A DNA stretch of 64,000 nucleotides. It comes from UBA4802 sp964509195 (GTDB lineage: Bacteria > Spirochaetota > UBA4802 > UB4802). The stretch is from NCBI GenBank assembly GCA_964509195.1, contig CAZDWJ010000001.1, forward strand, positions 310,001 to 374,000. Reading direction: 5' to 3'. The notes under the pieces are model-generated. The model worked only from the letters and a program-made list of their open reading frames with translations. It ran no database searches and was not told the origin of the DNA. A program made the translations under genes and the position numbers. Shown piece by piece: positions 56,149 to 64,000 of this stretch (position 1 is the stretch's first letter; the number at the start of each line of letters is the position of its first letter).

Positions 56149-56171
56149 CAATAACCTCCCTTCATTTAAAT

Positions 56172-56212
56172 AAAAAGGAATCTCAACCACATCAGATAAT
56201 GTGGTTGAGATT
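56172..56212 (-). promoter_or_regulatory. intercistronic hairpin between SCP2 and ligase genes
   Basis: Perfect 14-bp stem AATCTCAACCACAT / ATGTGGTTGAGATT with a 6-base loop, followed leftward by CC and five T residues. It can act as a partial terminator or as an mRNA stabiliser for the upstream SCP2 message. Confidence 0.65.
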
Positions 56213-56228
56213 ATAAAAAAAGTATCTA

Positions 56229-56786
56229 TCAAGTGAATAGGGGTTGGGTTGCCATTGCAAAACTCATGTCACCTTCAATTTTCATAGCACCGGACATAAA
56301 AAGATTTACAGGATTAGTTTCCTTTTTCATTAAGGCGGCGGAGTCTTTTGTTGACATACGGAATATTGATTGAGGTGTAGTAGCTCCATTTAAAATTGCT
56401 TCGATAGTAAATTCAGAACCATCATCATTTTTTAACTTTGCTATGAAGCTGCCTTTTAAAGATGTTAACGCATTGTAGCGAGCTCGCGTAAGATCTTTTT
56501 GCATTCCTATCAGCATATCGAGATTATTTGTTTCTATCATTTTCTTTAGATCAGCATCAGAAATTTTCAACCTCAACATCGCGTTAGGGATATCTCCGCA
56601 TGTTGATATATCTTTACCATCTTTAACTTTAAATCCGTATGATTTGCCATCGACTTCAACTACCATTGTTATTTCTGTTCCTCCTAGCTCTTTAGGTGCA
56701 TTTGAGTTAAGAAGCATTTCAGATGCCACTTTAGGCATAATTTCAGTTAAAAATTGGTCTACGGAAGTATTTGGTGCAATAACCAT
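56229..56786 (-). CDS. SCP2-domain (sterol carrier-like) protein
   Basis: A 185-residue protein with an SCP2 lipid-binding fold (MVIAPNTSVDQF ... TEITMVVEVDGKSYGFKV, ARYNALTSLKGSFIAKL, then AMKIEGDMSFAM). It probably carries acyl-CoA or other lipids. AAGGAGG lies 6 bases before the ATG at 56786. It is the first gene of the leftward operon, immediately downstream of the palindromic operator. Confidence 0.8.
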   Translation of the reverse strand: MVIAPNTSVDQFLTEIMPKVASEMLLNSNAPKELGGTEITMVVEVDGKSYGFKVKDGKDISTCGDIPNAMLRLKISDADLKKMIETNNLDMLIGMQKDLTRARYNALTSLKGSFIAKLKNDDGSEFTIEAILNGATTPQSIFRMSTKDSAALMKKETNPVNLFMSGAMKIEGDMSFAMATQPLFT

Positions 56787-56849
56787 TGGAATCCTCCTTA
56801 TGATTTGGAATATGTAAAAAAATATTTTAGAAATAAAAATTTTTGTTGC

Positions 56850-56871
56850 AAATACTGACATGTCAGTATTT
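56850..56871. promoter_or_regulatory. TetR-type operator 1 (leftward operon)
   Basis: A perfect 22-bp palindrome with core TACTGACATGTCAGTA, 64 bp before the SCP2 start. Leftward, TATAAT lies 4 bases upstream of it and TTGACA further upstream, so it covers the transcription start. The same core occurs in operator 2. Confidence 0.8.
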
Positions 56872-57057
56872 ATTATATTTGTCAAGAGTATTTTTTAAAA
56901 AATTGAAAAATTTTTTTAATTTTGATGTATGGATGACTTTAAAATACATTTAAAGGGATGTGCAATAATATAATAAAGCATTTAATATATACACATTTAA
57001 ATATGTAATTATTTTTATATCATTTGTGCAAAATGGTATAATAATTATAAGTAGTTG

Positions 57058-57072
57058 ACGATAGAATATCGT
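57058..57072. promoter_or_regulatory. inverted repeat in front of tetR
   Basis: ACGATA-GAA-TATCGT, 6-bp arms, placed about 15 bases after a TATAAT (57037-57042). It differs from the two TACTGACATGTCAGTA operators, so it may bind another regulator or be a leader element. Confidence 0.35.
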
Positions 57073-57109
57073 TGAGATTAAGAAGCTGAAACTAGTAAGG
57101 GAAATTGTA

Positions 57110-57721
57110 ATGAAAAGAGATGATACACGTGAGAAAATTTTATACCATGCCAAGCGGCTATTTTCAGAAAAAGGTTATCATTCCGCACAGATTGCAGATA
57201 TTATTGAATCTGCAAAAATTGGTAGAGGAACAGTGTATCAGTATTTCTCAAATAAGGAACACATTTTCATATCTTTATTAGAAAGATTTCTTGTGGATTG
57301 GGAGGAGTATTTAAAGGAGCTATCGATACATGAAGATATTAATACAATTTCACACCATGCATATCTTGCAAAAAGAATGAATCAGGCATTTCAATTTTTT
57401 TTCAGTGATAGAGATAGGGCAAATATTATATTGCGAGTAGGATTAGGGCTGCCCAACTATTTTGAGCAAAAAATTCAGCATTTTGAAAATAAACTCATTA
57501 ATATGATAATTGAAGATTTGAAAATTGCAGTAAGATTTGGTCATATTCCAGAAAAAACCGATCTAAATTTTACAGCAAATTTAGTTGCTGGGGGGGTATT
57601 CCGTGTTGCGCATTATTATCTCACAATTGAAATGGATGACGAAAAACTTCTTGGCAATATAAATGTAATTTCTGAGAAAGCAGCAAAAATAATAGGTCAG
57701 GGGATTTTTAATAAAAAATAG
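57110..57721 (+). CDS. TetR-family regulator of the beta-oxidation locus
   Basis: A 203-residue TetR/AcrR protein. The HTH is KILYHAKRLFSEKGYHSA then IGRGTVYQYFSNKEHIF (residues ~8-50). The ligand domain is helical. It lies between two divergently directed lipid operons, each preceded by the same palindrome, so it is the likely acyl-CoA-responsive repressor of both. A TATAAT lies about 70 bases upstream of its start. Confidence 0.88.
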   Translation: MKRDDTREKILYHAKRLFSEKGYHSAQIADIIESAKIGRGTVYQYFSNKEHIFISLLERFLVDWEEYLKELSIHEDINTISHHAYLAKRMNQAFQFFFSDRDRANIILRVGLGLPNYFEQKIQHFENKLINMIIEDLKIAVRFGHIPEKTDLNFTANLVAGGVFRVAHYYLTIEMDDEKLLGNINVISEKAAKIIGQGIFNKK

Positions 57722-57735
57722 TTGACTATTTTTAT

Positions 57736-57773
57736 ACATATAATAGTACTGACATGTCAGTACTATTATATGT
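57736..57773. promoter_or_regulatory. TetR-type operator 2, perfect 38-bp palindrome
   Basis: A 38-bp perfect palindrome centred at 57754.5, containing the same core TACTGACATGTCAGTA and extended by flanks (ACATATAATAG ... CTATTATATGT). It starts 14 bp after the tetR stop and ends 23 bp before the first dehydrogenase gene. TTGACT (57722-57727) and TATAAT (57739-57744) overlap it. Confidence 0.85.
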
Positions 57774-57796
57774 TAATAGATTTTCAGGAGGGTAGC

Positions 57797-58894
57797 ATGG
57801 TAGAAGAAATAAGTTTTGCATTATCAGAAGAACAGCAGATGATGCAGGATACAGTAAGAGAGTTTGTTCAAAACAGTGTGATTGATACTATTCATCAATG
57901 GGATGAAAGCAGAAAGCTTGACAATCAAGTGGTACAGAAATTTTGGGAACTAGGTATTATTCAGTCAATGATTCCAGAAGAGTATGGTGGATATGGAATG
58001 GGTAGTTCTCCAATATTGCATACTCTTGTACTGGAGGAGCTGGCATGTGGGGATATGGCCTTTGCAGTTTATGCAATGTTACCAGCATTGTTTGTACTGC
58101 CTATTGTCCATCTGGGGACAGAGAAACAAAAAAAGAAGTATCTGCCTGAATTTTGTAAAGATTCTTTCGTAGCAGCTTCACTGGCTATTAACGAACTTTC
58201 TGTAGGTTTTGATGTGTGGGAGTGTAGCACTAAGGCGGAAAAAAGGGGTAATGCATACATTCTTAATGGGAAGAAATGCTTTGTCCCATTAGCCAATGAA
58301 TCTAAGTTCTTGTTGGTTGTAGCAAATTATGAAGGCAGTCCTCAGTTGTTTATTGTAGAAAAAGATACACCTGGGTTATTATTTGGGCAACAAGAAAAAA
58401 ATTGTGGGTGGTGGGCATTGCCCACGTTTGAAGTTGAGTTTCAAAATTGCACAGTTCACGAGGACAATGTTCTAGGCGATAAAACTGCAATAAGCTGGTT
58501 GTTAGAGAGAACAAGGACTGCTATGGCCGCAATTGGAACAGGAATTTCTCGTGCTTCATTTGAGTATGCAAAGAAATATGCTAAAGAACGACAACAATTT
58601 GGTGAACCAATAGCCAGCAGACAATCAATAGCATTTATGATAGCTGAAATGGCATATGAAGTTGATGCAATGCGATTATTAACGTGGAAAGCTGCATCTA
58701 CTATCGAAGCTGGATTGAATGCAAATCGAGAATCTTTTTTAGCAAAAATATATGCAGGAGAGATGACAATGAAAATAACTGACTATGGTGTACAAATTCT
58801 TGGCGGGCATGGGTATATCAGAGACCATCCAGTAGAGAGATACTACCGAAATGGGAGAAGTATTGCCATTTGTGAAGGCATGGCAATTATTTAA
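57797..58894 (+). CDS. acyl-CoA dehydrogenase 1
   Basis: A 365-residue FAD enzyme introducing the 2,3-double bond of acyl-CoA. It has FALSEEQQMMQDTVREFVQ, LGIIQSMIPEEYGGYGMG, LERTRTAMAAIGTGISRASFEYAKKYAKERQQFGEPI and the C-terminal GGHGYIRDHPVERYYRNGRS. The catalytic Glu is in ICEGMAII, where most enzymes have YEGT, and the protein stops just after, lacking the usual final helix. The start at 57797 follows AGGAGGG. Confidence 0.9.
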   Translation: MVEEISFALSEEQQMMQDTVREFVQNSVIDTIHQWDESRKLDNQVVQKFWELGIIQSMIPEEYGGYGMGSSPILHTLVLEELACGDMAFAVYAMLPALFVLPIVHLGTEKQKKKYLPEFCKDSFVAASLAINELSVGFDVWECSTKAEKRGNAYILNGKKCFVPLANESKFLLVVANYEGSPQLFIVEKDTPGLLFGQQEKNCGWWALPTFEVEFQNCTVHEDNVLGDKTAISWLLERTRTAMAAIGTGISRASFEYAKKYAKERQQFGEPIASRQSIAFMIAEMAYEVDAMRLLTWKAASTIEAGLNANRESFLAKIYAGEMTMKITDYGVQILGGHGYIRDHPVERYYRNGRSIAICEGMAII

Positions 58895-58913
58895 ACAGTT
58901 AAGGAGGAAAACG

Positions 58914-60110
58914 ATGATACAGTTAGTAACGCCTCAATATATAAAGACTTTGCAGGATAATATGCATAAATTGGCAGAAGGTGTTCTACGTCCAATATCG
59001 CGGAAATATGATGAAAATGAGCATGAGTATCCTAAAGAACTCGATATGTTTAAAGGTATAAAGGTTATGTCTCGTCCCAAAAAGAAAAAGGAAGGAGAAT
59101 CAGCATCTTCAGGAGAAGAGAAGAAATCAAAACGTGGTCCTAATTTAGGAATGGTGGTCACTATTGAAGAAATGTGCTGGGGCGATGCAGCACTTTTATT
59201 ATCCTTTCCTAATGCTGGTTTGGGCAATGCAGCTATTTTAGCGGTTGCCAATGATGAGCAGCTGGAGCGATTTGGAAATAAATGGGCTGCGATGGCTATT
59301 ACTGAGCCAGGTGCAGGTTCTGATTCTGGAGCTATCACAACCACTGCTGTACGAGAAGGTGATTACTGGGTATTGAATGGTGAAAAGATTTTTGTTACGT
59401 GTGCAGACAGATGCGAAGTGGTGGTAGTATGGGCTACAGTTGATAAAAAAGCTGGTAAAGCAGGGATAAAATCATTTGTTGTGGAGAAGGGAACCCCAGG
59501 ATTTAAACTTGAGCATTTGGAGCATAAACTGGGTATTAGAGCTTCTGATACAGGTACGTTTGTTCTCAGCGATTGTAAAATTCCTTTTAATAATATACTG
59601 GGTGATCCTGAGGTGAAAATGTCCACTGAAGGATTCAAAGGTGTAATGAAAACATTTGACAACACCCGCCCATTGGTTGCTGCCATGGCTACTGGGATAG
59701 CGCGTGCAGCGGTTGAATTTTCAAAAGAACAATTTGAGCAGAAGGGTTATTCATTTGATTATAAAAAGAATATCAACAATGTTTCTGCAGTTGAACGGGA
59801 ATGGTACATGATGGAGGCAAATGTAGAAGCAATGCGACTTTTGACATGGCGTGCTGCCTGGATGGCTGATAACAATCAATTTAATAATGTGGAAGCTTCT
59901 ATGGCAAAAGCAAAAGCAGGCAGGTATGCAACTCTGATTACTCAACGATGTGCTGAGCTGTTAGGTCCGGTTGGATATTCAACGAATTTTCTTGCAGAAA
60001 AATGGATGAGAGATAGCAAAATCATGGATATTTTTGAAGGTACTGGGCAAATACAGCACCTGATAATAGCACGTAATGTGTTAGAGATGTCAAGTAAGGA
60101 ATTAAAGTAA
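58914..60110 (+). CDS. acyl-CoA dehydrogenase 2 with Lys/Ser insertion
   Basis: A 398-residue acyl-CoA dehydrogenase. A charged Lys/Glu/Ser-rich segment occupies residues ~53-75, where most family members have a conserved N-terminal helix/turn region. The active site is typical (MAITEPGAGSDSGAI, LNGEKIFVTCADR, and the catalytic Glu in IFEGTGQIQHLIIAR). AAGGAGG precedes the ATG. It may form a heteromer or specialised pair with dehydrogenase 1, as paired acyl-CoA dehydrogenases do in some actinobacteria; this is inference. Confidence 0.88.
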   Translation: MIQLVTPQYIKTLQDNMHKLAEGVLRPISRKYDENEHEYPKELDMFKGIKVMSRPKKKKEGESASSGEEKKSKRGPNLGMVVTIEEMCWGDAALLLSFPNAGLGNAAILAVANDEQLERFGNKWAAMAITEPGAGSDSGAITTTAVREGDYWVLNGEKIFVTCADRCEVVVVWATVDKKAGKAGIKSFVVEKGTPGFKLEHLEHKLGIRASDTGTFVLSDCKIPFNNILGDPEVKMSTEGFKGVMKTFDNTRPLVAAMATGIARAAVEFSKEQFEQKGYSFDYKKNINNVSAVEREWYMMEANVEAMRLLTWRAAWMADNNQFNNVEASMAKAKAGRYATLITQRCAELLGPVGYSTNFLAEKWMRDSKIMDIFEGTGQIQHLIIARNVLEMSSKELK

Positions 60111-60153
60111 GCTGTTAGAAATGTAAAATATATGATATTATAAGGAGGTTTAT

Positions 60154-61317
60154 ATGCAAAGTATTAATGATGTAAAAAAAATTGCTGTTATAGGTTCGGG
60201 AGCTATGGGGCATGGAGTTGCCCAGGTATGTGCACAGAGTGGTTTACATGTTACAATGATAGATATTAAACAGGAATTCATTGAAAATGCCTTAAAAAAG
60301 GTAAAGGAAAGTTTAGATTTTCTTGCATCTAAAGGAAAATTACAGGAAACTGTCGATGATGTACTTAGTAGGATAAACGGAACAACAGATTTAACAAAAG
60401 GTGTTTCCGATGTTCAGATTGTTATTGAAGCTGTTCCGGAAAATATGCAGCTAAAAAAAGATGTATTTGCGAAAGCATCTTTGGCGTGTGCTAAAGATGC
60501 TATATTGGCAACTAATACTTCCACGATGAGCATAACAGACATATCAACAGCTGTTACAAATCCCGAGAGATTCGCTGGTATGCATTTTTTTAATCCAGTT
60601 ACTCGAATGAAGTTAGTTGAGATCATTTATGGAGCAAATACATCTGAATATGTTATTAATATTTTATGTGAGTTAGCAAAGAAAATAGATAAATATCCGG
60701 TAAAAGTTTTAAAAGATAGGCCAGGTTTTATTGTAAACAGGATAAGTGCTCCAAACCAGGCATTGTTGAGTGCTATCCTCGATGAAGGAAAAATCCATCC
60801 AGCACAGATAGATGGGAAAATGAAGAAAATGGGTGTTAAAATGGCACCATTTGAAACTGCTGATTTTGTAGGTTTGGATGTTTTTTGTCATACGTTGGAG
60901 TACTATTCACAGACACTATCGCCTCAATATAAACCAGGAAAGTTTTTACTTGGATGTTTGGAAAAGGGTTATTTGGGGATGAAGACTGGTAAGGGTATAT
61001 ATGAGTGGAAAGATGGCAAAGCAATTATTCCGGAAATGCCAGATACTGAAGAAATAACCCCACTCCATCTTATGGCAGTTCAAGTAAATGAGGCTGTGAA
61101 AGTTTTTAAGGAAGGCATCGCAGCAAGTGTTCAGGATATTGATGATGGTGTAAAATACGGGATGAATGCATTTGCAGGTCCTTTTGCTTTGGCCTCAGGT
61201 GTACAGCCACAGCAATTGACGGAATGTCTGAACTATTTAGCAGAACGTTTTAAATTAGATATTTTAAAACCAGAACCTGAAATAGTAGACGGTTCATTTA
61301 AGACAATTGGGAGATAG
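60154..61317 (+). CDS. 3-hydroxyacyl-CoA dehydrogenase
   Basis: A 387-residue NAD-dependent enzyme, third step of beta-oxidation. The Rossmann domain begins KIAVIGSGAMGHGVAQVCAQSG; GMHFFNPVTRMKLVEII and the DRPGFIVNRI motif are diagnostic, with a duplicated C-terminal domain. It is free-standing, not fused to enoyl-CoA hydratase as in FadB. AAGGAGG precedes the ATG. Confidence 0.94.
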   Translation: MQSINDVKKIAVIGSGAMGHGVAQVCAQSGLHVTMIDIKQEFIENALKKVKESLDFLASKGKLQETVDDVLSRINGTTDLTKGVSDVQIVIEAVPENMQLKKDVFAKASLACAKDAILATNTSTMSITDISTAVTNPERFAGMHFFNPVTRMKLVEIIYGANTSEYVINILCELAKKIDKYPVKVLKDRPGFIVNRISAPNQALLSAILDEGKIHPAQIDGKMKKMGVKMAPFETADFVGLDVFCHTLEYYSQTLSPQYKPGKFLLGCLEKGYLGMKTGKGIYEWKDGKAIIPEMPDTEEITPLHLMAVQVNEAVKVFKEGIAASVQDIDDGVKYGMNAFAGPFALASGVQPQQLTECLNYLAERFKLDILKPEPEIVDGSFKTIGR

Positions 61318-61327
61318 GAGGTACTAT

Positions 61328-62098
61328 ATGTCAGATGCGGTATTGATGGATCAAAAAGGAGCAATTGCAATTTTAACTATTAATAAACCTAAAGCAAATC
61401 AATTAAGTCATGATGTGTTTGAAACGATGCGAAAATATTTAGATTCGCTTGAAATGGATAAAAATATCCGTGTGCTAATTATCACTGGGTCTGGTGATAA
61501 AATTTTTTGTGCAGGAGCCGATCTTTCACAGGGTTTTGGTGATTTTAATGCAGTTGATTTCTTAAAGCGAGGACAGGATGTATGGAATAAGATAGAAGAC
61601 TATTCTAAACCTGTTATAGCTGCATTAAATGGACATGCACTTGGTGGTGGATGTGAATTAGCAATGGCGTGTCATTTTAGGCTTATGAAAAAGGGTGCCA
61701 GGATAGGTTTAACTGAAACAAATCTTGGTATAATGCCAGGGTACGGTGGCACTTTACGTTTACCTCGTTTAGTAGGGAGAGCTAAGGCACTTGAATTAAT
61801 GTTGTTTGGTACGCAATTAGAAGCTGAAGAGGCATTGTCATTAGGATTGGTACATAAAGCATATGATGAACAGGGTTATATGGATGAAGTAATAAAGTTT
61901 GCTGAAGAGATAGCAGGTAGACCTCCATTAGCAGTAAAAGCCATTTTAAAGGTATTGTCTGCAGGTCCATCTATGTCTCCGGAAATGCATTTGAAGATGG
62001 AAAGGGAAGAGTTGGCTAAGCTGTTTACTACTAAAGACTGTATGGAAGGAATGATGGCGTTTGCTCAAAAGCGAAAACCTGAGTTCAAAGGTGAATAA
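61328..62098 (+). CDS. enoyl-CoA hydratase
   Basis: A 256-residue crotonase-fold enzyme, second step of beta-oxidation. It has NKPKANQLSHDVFETMRKYL, FCAGADLSQGF (oxyanion hole), ALGGGCELAMACHFRL with the first catalytic Glu, and TETNLGIMPGYGGTLRLPRLVG with the second. The start at 61328 follows AGGAGGT and overlaps no gene; an in-frame TTG lies within the previous gene. It ends the rightward operon at a terminator. Confidence 0.94.
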   Translation: MSDAVLMDQKGAIAILTINKPKANQLSHDVFETMRKYLDSLEMDKNIRVLIITGSGDKIFCAGADLSQGFGDFNAVDFLKRGQDVWNKIEDYSKPVIAALNGHALGGGCELAMACHFRLMKKGARIGLTETNLGIMPGYGGTLRLPRLVGRAKALELMLFGTQLEAEEALSLGLVHKAYDEQGYMDEVIKFAEEIAGRPPLAVKAILKVLSAGPSMSPEMHLKMEREELAKLFTTKDCMEGMMAFAQKRKPEFKGE

Positions 62099-62135
62099 TA
62101 CAATAGAAAGCTATAAAGAACCTCCTGCTGTGCTT

Positions 62136-62163
62136 AAAACCTCGCTTTATGCGAGGTTTTTTT
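62136..62163 (+). terminator. terminator of the rightward beta-oxidation operon
   Basis: Stem AACCTCGC / GCGAGGTT, loop TTTAT, followed by a T-run of about seven. Confidence 0.9.
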
Positions 62164-62164
62164 C

Positions 62165-62191
62165 TTGTCATTGCAAATGCATTGTTATAAT
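62165..62191 (+). promoter_or_regulatory. possible promoter of the second tetR
   Basis: TTGTCA (62165-62170) and TATAAT (62186-62191) with a 15-bp spacer, about 100 bases before the tetR start at 62292. Confidence 0.45.
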
Positions 62192-62291
62192 GTGGTTTAC
62201 ATAAAACTTTGTAACGATCTATTGAAACTATAGTGTAACATTATTCAGCTTGCGAATGCGGATTGTAGCATATTTTGTTCGGGAGATAGCA

Positions 62292-62882
62292 ATGCTAGAC
62301 ATTGTAGTAAAAGAGGACAGTAAACAAAAAAGACTAATCTTGCAGAAATCACAGGTACTGTTCTGGGAAAAAGGGTATTCAGAAACCAGTATGAAAGATA
62401 TAGCAAATGAATGTGGTTTCAGGCCTGCCAATATTTATAATTTTTTTGAAAGTAAAGAAGAGATACTATTCTCAATTTTAAAAGAAGAAATGGTAGAGAT
62501 AGTTGATCCAATCAGGTATCTAGAAAAGGAAGATGGAGATCCTTTACAGCAATTGCGTTTTTTAATAGAAACTCATGTTAAAATTACACTGGGAGAAAAG
62601 AGAGCCTCAAAGTTACTCTTTGATACAGAACTTAGAAATCTTTCACTTGAAAGGAGAAAAATTATTTTAGATCTGCGGGATGAATACAATCGTATTGGAT
62701 ATACCATACTTAGGCGTGGAATTGAAAAAGGAATATTCAAAAAAGTTGATGAGAAAATAGCTCTTAATCTTATCGCTTCAATGATTGTGCGGACACGATT
62801 GTGGTTTTCTCCAGGAGAGTGGATGACAATAGATAATTTAATTGAATTTATCTTTCAGTTTGCCTTAAAAGGGCTGTCGTAA
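62292..62882 (+). CDS. TetR-family regulator 3
   Basis: A 196-residue TetR/AcrR protein with HTH (QKSQVLFWEKGYSETSMKDIANECGF then PANIYNFFESKEEILF). The start at 62292 follows GGGAGA 6 bases upstream; the longer frame to 62250 is not supported. It lies just after the beta-oxidation operon, reads the same way and may respond to related ligands; its target is not evident. It is a candidate for the 25-bp operator at 43888, but no copy of that palindrome lies next to it. Confidence 0.85.
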   Translation: MLDIVVKEDSKQKRLILQKSQVLFWEKGYSETSMKDIANECGFRPANIYNFFESKEEILFSILKEEMVEIVDPIRYLEKEDGDPLQQLRFLIETHVKITLGEKRASKLLFDTELRNLSLERRKIILDLRDEYNRIGYTILRRGIEKGIFKKVDEKIALNLIASMIVRTRLWFSPGEWMTIDNLIEFIFQFALKGLS

Positions 62883-62906
62883 TTATACTGCAATATTTTT
62901 AATTAT

Positions 62907-63224
62907 ATGCAAAGAAAAGAATGTAAGCGATGTGGAGTGTGTTGCTTTGTTGATATGATTGCATATGCAACTGAGGATGATTTTATACGGTGGCGAGCCG
63001 AAGGGAGGAATGATATTTTGCATATAATTGAAAATGAAGCAAGTATCTGGGCTGGTGACCATTTGATATCTTCTCGTGATGGGCATTCAATTCAACGATG
63101 TCCTTTTTTAATAATGACTGATGACGGTTTATATACTTGTACCATATATGAAACACGCCCTGCTGTGTGCAGGAACTTTGAACCGGGTGTTTCTAGGATG
63201 TGCCCTCAGTATAAAAATGAGTAA
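62907..63224 (+). CDS. YkgJ-like cysteine cluster protein
   Basis: A 105-residue protein with CKRCGVCCFVDMIAYATEDD at the N-terminus, then RCPFLI, YTCTIYETRPAVCRNFEPG and MCPQY, the standard Zn/Fe-S cysteine cluster family pattern. It is shorter than the one at 37406. The SD is weak. Function unknown. It sits between tetR 3 and the rhomboid gene. Confidence 0.8.
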   Translation: MQRKECKRCGVCCFVDMIAYATEDDFIRWRAEGRNDILHIIENEASIWAGDHLISSRDGHSIQRCPFLIMTDDGLYTCTIYETRPAVCRNFEPGVSRMCPQYKNE

Positions 63225-63248
63225 CTGATTAGATGATAGGATTATGCA

Positions 63249-64000
63249 ATGTACAAAAACTGGGCAGTAACTATAATAATAGCAAATGGTATAATTTTTC
63301 TAATTCAACTGTTATTGAATAATACGATTGTACTCTATAACATTGAAGGGAATGTATTGTCGATAGATGTGGTTACCTATTATTTTGGATTAATTCCTTA
63401 TATAATAATTGAAAAATTATATATATGGCAGATATTTTCATATATGTTTCTGCATAGTACTTCAGGGTTTGCTCATATTTTGTTCAATATGTATGCTTTG
63501 TTTATTTTTGGAGTGCCTATTGAACGGTTATGGGGTAGTAAAAAATTCCTTATATATTATTTTATTTGTGGTGTAGGTGCAGGGTTAGCAATTTTTACTA
63601 TTGCTGTTACATCCGGTGGTATGGGATATTATATTCCTACTATTGGTGCATCAGGTGCAGTTTTTGGGATTCTTCTGGCATTTGGAATATTATTCCCTGA
63701 TGTTGAGATATTACTTTTTTTTATCATACCTATAAAGGCACGGACACTGGTGATATTATATGGCGCTTTGGAACTATTTCTGGAGCTATCAGGTGGATTT
63801 GATAACATATCCCATATAGGGCATTTAGGTGGGCTGGCAACGGGTATACTTTATTTTATAATAACCCGTAAGCATGCTATCAGATATAAAGCCAGAGGGT
63901 TTGTTGCATTGCAGAAGAAAAAGGAAACTACTCCTGATGATATAGTGGACAGAAAGGATATTGATTTACAAAAAACTATCGTACAAAAATTAAAAGAACA
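63249..64000 (+). CDS. rhomboid-family intramembrane protease (partial)
   Basis: An open frame with no stop from 63249 to the window edge, about 250 residues. It has six or more membrane helices. The catalytic Ser lies in TIGASGAVFGILLAFG and the His in ISHIGHLGGLATGI, the rhomboid dyad; FAHILFNMYALFIFG matches the helix-2 His/Asn motif. A soluble, charged C-terminal tail begins around KHAIRYKARGFVAL and runs off the end. Start codon choice is by position after the Cys-cluster gene; the SD is poor. Confidence 0.88.
   Translation, partial: MYKNWAVTIIIANGIIFLIQLLLNNTIVLYNIEGNVLSIDVVTYYFGLIPYIIIEKLYIWQIFSYMFLHSTSGFAHILFNMYALFIFGVPIERLWGSKKFLIYYFICGVGAGLAIFTIAVTSGGMGYYIPTIGASGAVFGILLAFGILFPDVEILLFFIIPIKARTLVILYGALELFLELSGGFDNISHIGHLGGLATGILYFIITRKHAIRYKARGFVALQKKKETTPDDIVDRKDIDLQKTIVQKLKE

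Noticed and set aside
1..64000. tRNA genes, rRNA genes, CRISPR arrays, insertion sequences or prophage
   Set aside because: None seen: no cloverleaf-like sequence, no regularly spaced repeats, no transposase, integrase or phage structural gene.

Overview
The window is a dense, AT-rich bacterial chromosome segment with about 60 protein genes. I see no tRNA, rRNA, CRISPR array, insertion sequence or prophage. It opens with dciA-like, remB-like, gyrB and gyrA, an order typical of the region downstream of recF, so the left edge is probably close to oriC. The cell is Gram-negative: there are SPOR, MlaD/MCE, CsgG/LpoB-like and beta-barrel proteins, and many lipoproteins with relaxed lipoboxes (ITC, TVAC, VSC). 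The lipoproteins, LEA/WHy, HEAT, FecR and TPR-SLT proteins and a DUF115 (MptE/Maf-like) protein suggest a member of the Spirochaetota. That placement is an inference, not a measurement.

Layout. 1-5 kb: DNA topology operon ending in a bidirectional terminator. 5-13 kb: SPOR protein, coaE, DUF115 protein, amidohydrolase, small lipoprotein, hisD, J-domain protein, Cys-rich protein and manC. 13-20 kb: envelope cluster with a LEA-type lipoprotein, a TPR-lytic transglycosylase lipoprotein, a FecR protein, a HEAT lipoprotein and two exported helical proteins. 20-33 kb: CDP-alcohol phosphotransferase, FmdB, surE-TPR, TetR, HEAT protein, nadE, HAD phosphatase, pyrB-pyrC, GDSL hydrolase, SDR, gph and guaB. 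33-44 kb: radA, mlaD, purD, Cys-cluster protein, dsbD, a 55-residue protein, LpoB/CsgG-like lipoprotein, OMP, deacetylase-like protein and EamA permease. 44-52 kb: FadH/old-yellow-enzyme-like reductase, long-chain acyl-CoA synthetase, PTS EIIA and leuS. 52-62 kb: a complete fatty-acid beta-oxidation locus. 62-64 kb: a second TetR, a Cys-cluster protein and a truncated rhomboid protease.

The most coherent system is the beta-oxidation locus. A leftward operon (SCP2-like carrier, acyl-CoA ligase, thiolase, START-domain protein) and a rightward operon (two acyl-CoA dehydrogenases, 3-hydroxyacyl-CoA dehydrogenase, enoyl-CoA hydratase) flank a TetR gene. Both operons are preceded by the same 16-bp palindrome, TACTGACATGTCAGTA. 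In front of the dehydrogenases it is extended to a perfect 38-bp palindrome. This looks like a two-operator fatty-acid regulon run by the central TetR. A separate 25-bp palindrome covers the start of the dienoyl-CoA-reductase-like gene.

Across the window the octamer GCGATAGC (complement GCTATCGC) recurs at least 16 times, in all reading frames. This is far above a composition-based estimate and resembles a HIP1-type genome motif.
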